Below, piece by piece: positions 61,401-64,000 of a DNA stretch of 64,000 bases; position 1 is the stretch's first letter, and every line of letters starts with the position of its first letter. The translations under genes were made by a program, and so were the position numbers. Under the pieces are notes generated by a model. That model was given only the letters and a program-made list of their open reading frames with translations, was not told the origin of the DNA and searched no databases. The DNA comes from Varroa destructor (taxonomy: Eukaryota; Arthropoda; Arachnida; Mesostigmata; Varroidae), in NCBI RefSeq assembly GCF_002443255.2, contig NW_019211455.1, positions 3,764,597-3,828,596 of the forward strand, given 5' to 3'.

Positions 61401-63791
61401 CACCTGAAATGTTTATTGAGCTGATCATCACAAGATTCAATGTTGATGAGCTGACATACTTCACCCGAATAGCACTCATTTGAAGTAGACAGGTGAGCGA
61501 CTCGTTGCTTTGTTTAACCGCAAAAGTCGTATAGTCCAAAAAAAAAAATGAATATCGTAACAGAGCTTGAGGCAGCGTTATAACGTTCAAGTACTTGCAA
61601 TTGTCGTGTGTTAGAGACTGTTTGAAAACATACTTAGGAAAGATTCGGTGTGTCTATTTTGTAAATATCGGAATACTATGCACGTACATCATCTATTTCT
61701 AACTGTTTTCTGAGCCACAATTCGCTCCAAATCAAATGGGTCTATCTAACTTATCTGTTCCGTTAGAGAATTAACCAGTTTGCTAAGGAAACGGCTATTT
61801 TTTTGTCTGTCGTATATTAGTGATTCCCGAATTATCTGCAAACATAAATCGGATTGTTTACTCCGAAATACAATCCGAAATGTTTGCTTGTTCCCGTAAC
61901 AGATTTATGTTACGATTAGGTTGCCTGGAAACTTCATCAATCACGACCCAAGCTCTCAGTTAAAGTTTAATCCAAAATCAAGTTGTTTCAATGTAGAGGA
62001 ATCAATTATTCTATTTTAGCCATGTGTTTACAGATACTCGACATCTGATACTGAGTAATTATGACTATTAAAACTGTTAATTTAGATTTCCTTTATTTGT
62101 AAATATACTTTTGCTTCCGTGTACTTCACTCTTAAATTTGTCAACCAGTGTTGACAAATGACCATTCTATTGTAGTTCTCCGTTAGCTATTGGGATTCGT
62201 TCAGGCGATTGGTCCAGCATCGAGGCGCTTTGTTTTGGATCTGGATCATCTAATTCACTAGTCAAGCCAAGCTAGATTTTCTAAGTGGTGTTTTGTTAAC
62301 CTTTTTTTTCTTCGATTTGAGCGACAAGCCCAAGAAGTCTATGCACTGTGAATTTTTTTTTTCGGTATAATTCGCTCGTATTGTCAAAGATTAGTTTCCT
62401 TTATGCACTTCACCCCAAAAACCTTTATGATAACACCATGCCGTTCTTTCAGTTAAAGACAATTCCCTTCTGTAATGTGATTAAACAGCAACCCGAATTC
62501 CACAAAGTTCCCATATCTATCTATTTTGGTACCTTCATCGATCTAGGCGTACTACAGAGCGGAAAAAATAATTACGCTAGACCAGGCTATTAGCAAGCTC
62601 ATAAATGAAAATTTATTGTCTGACTAACATGGGGTCTTTTGCCAGCAACAGAGGCACCCATAGAAGAGCGTGTCATTCTATTACGGTCTATTTTGTTGCA
62701 TCTGCAAGTTCAGCATTGCTTATGACTAAAATTCACTTACGCTTTTCCTATAAATGAAAACGGTAAGCTACCGTTTCTCGCCAGCGCCGAAGTAGCACAC
62801 CCCGACTTAATAAGTTGATTATTTTTTTACCGACATGACCTACTCAAGGAAGCTAACCAGCTGCGTTTCTAAATTTGATGATACTTTGTCTTGTTCTACC
62901 CCATCACCCAATGCCGTTCGTCAGTTAGTGAGGAAGTTGGTTAATTATTGCAAAAAACCATCCACGGGTCATCGTGCATCTACGAGCAGACGCCTGGCGG
63001 ACTCGAACTTTATCTTCAGTCGAACATAGAGCGATCACCGAACCGCACAAATCGATGCAGAAATTTAAAATTCGCGCGCACAACAACAATAACGCCTACT
63101 AGCTAACTATATTGTATTCGTACGTCCCGCGCAATGAATTCTCTCATTAAACTTATCCTCTTTTTTTTTTACAAGGAAAAAATATGTATTGCTAGAAAAC
63201 GTGAATACGTGGCAAGAATTTGTACTAATTAAAGAACCTAAATTATGTCCAGTAAACCTGTCAACTTCTATTTTGGCCAACTCTAAACACACAGTTTGTA
63301 CACCCGTGTGCTGGACTAATCGGAGGTTTCAAAATGACCGACTTTGTTACATTTCTAATCCTTATAGAATCATCTTTTTTGGCAATTCACCCTCTAATAG
63401 AGAAGGGAAATCTATCTAGCCATGCATGTAATACAGATCGAACTGCACGTAAAAGGATTTTCTGAGTTATTGTCTATTTTGATTAAGAATCATACGATCA
63501 TTTGCTACAAGGCCATCTCTTCTAGTCGTTCTGAATGTGTGTGCTGTATTGCCGACTGAGAAATATCGCCAGTGTCGACGATTACCTGTACATCTATGTG
63601 TGACTGATTCAGCAAATGATAGACTGAGCGAACAAAGAACCAGTCGCAGAAAATCTTCTGGTGGGCACAGATGCAACGCGAAACATGCAGATAAAGAAAC
63701 TTTGATTTGTCCGATGGTCATCTACATATCCCTAAGACAGCGCTATTGCGTATTAGACTCGTTATATTTACATATATATCTTTATTCGCAG
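58401..63791. other. Non-coding stretch, nothing recognised
   Basis: AT-rich, with scattered 60-80 codon frames lacking domains or splice partners. Confidence 0.4.
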
Positions 63792-63866
63792 AGGAGCTGC
63801 CCAGTGCGGAGCCCTGCAAGACAGTTTCCACGAAAGCCTACAGGAAATCGTTTATTTCCTCATGGG
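63792..63866 (+). CDS. Weak candidate exon
   Basis: After a good acceptor (tttattcgcag) the frame reads ELPSAEPCKTVSTKAYRKSF with many G/C-ending codons, then ISSW and a possible donor (CATGGG|GTACCC). Without the donor the frame ends at TAG near 63896. Protein-like but unidentified; any partner exons are to the right of the window or were not found. Confidence 0.2.
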
Positions 63867-64000
63867 GTACCCGTCTAATGTTTAGTAAATCATTATAGTG
63901 AAGTGCAAAATATTAAAAAAATCAAATTTACTGCAAGCATATAATAGACCTATATTTATCTCGTATATTTAAAAAAAAAAGCTGTAGCCTAATCCTCTTA

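Noticed and set aside
63537..63878. 113-codon plus-strand frame
   Set aside because: It starts at a non-ATG codon, overlaps minus- and plus-strand frames and passes through the better-supported candidate exon in a different frame.
1..64000. CRISPR array, rRNA, bacterial operon or virus genome
   Set aside because: No regularly spaced repeats, rRNA-like stretches, operon layout or viral gene set are visible; intron-bearing genes show this is animal nuclear DNA.

Overview
This window is nuclear DNA from an animal, most likely an arthropod. Two spliced genes with GT-AG introns can be read, and the rest is AT-rich non-coding sequence with decayed transposons, tRNA-derived repeats and microsatellites. 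The proteasome gene product looks arthropod-like, possibly chelicerate (tick or mite). That placement is an impression from residue choices, not a proof. There are no bacterial-style gene clusters, rRNA genes or CRISPR arrays.

Layout. 1-6150, minus strand: most of a multi-exon gene for a secreted cysteine-rich protein. Eleven consecutive exons were rebuilt by matching splice sites and codon phase, giving about 603 residues. The gene runs off the left edge at its 3' side, and its first exon is only tentatively placed (6845-6899). It resembles the uncharacterised arthropod proteins that carry the DUF7042-DUF7045 series of domains, and the series is present twice in tandem. 7150-7850: a GC-richer patch upstream that may hold its promoter. 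9390-10920: a frameshifted relic of a coiled-coil protein. 14294-16897, plus strand: a complete four-exon proteasome subunit alpha type-2 gene (PSMA2, 234 residues) with a poly(A) signal at 17138.

Right of 17.2 kb no gene can be called with confidence. The region holds: a pair of collinear diverged repeats (21.2-24.9 kb); tRNA-derived SINE-like copies (12.6, 28.05 and 40.7 kb); a mariner transposase relic (47.23-47.96 kb); two long inverted copies of an unknown repeat (49.74-51.03 and 54.28-55.11 kb) that enclose a possible Gypsy gag relic; several microsatellites; and perfect palindromes. Three stretches (41134-41274, 45180-45264, 63792-63866) look like isolated exons but could not be joined to a gene.

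The two genes are not functionally linked. One is a housekeeping 20S proteasome subunit; the other is a probable extracellular protein of unknown role. Nothing here amounts to a clear new system. The best leads are the duplicated architecture of the cysteine-rich protein and the inverted repeat pair with a conserved short reading frame.
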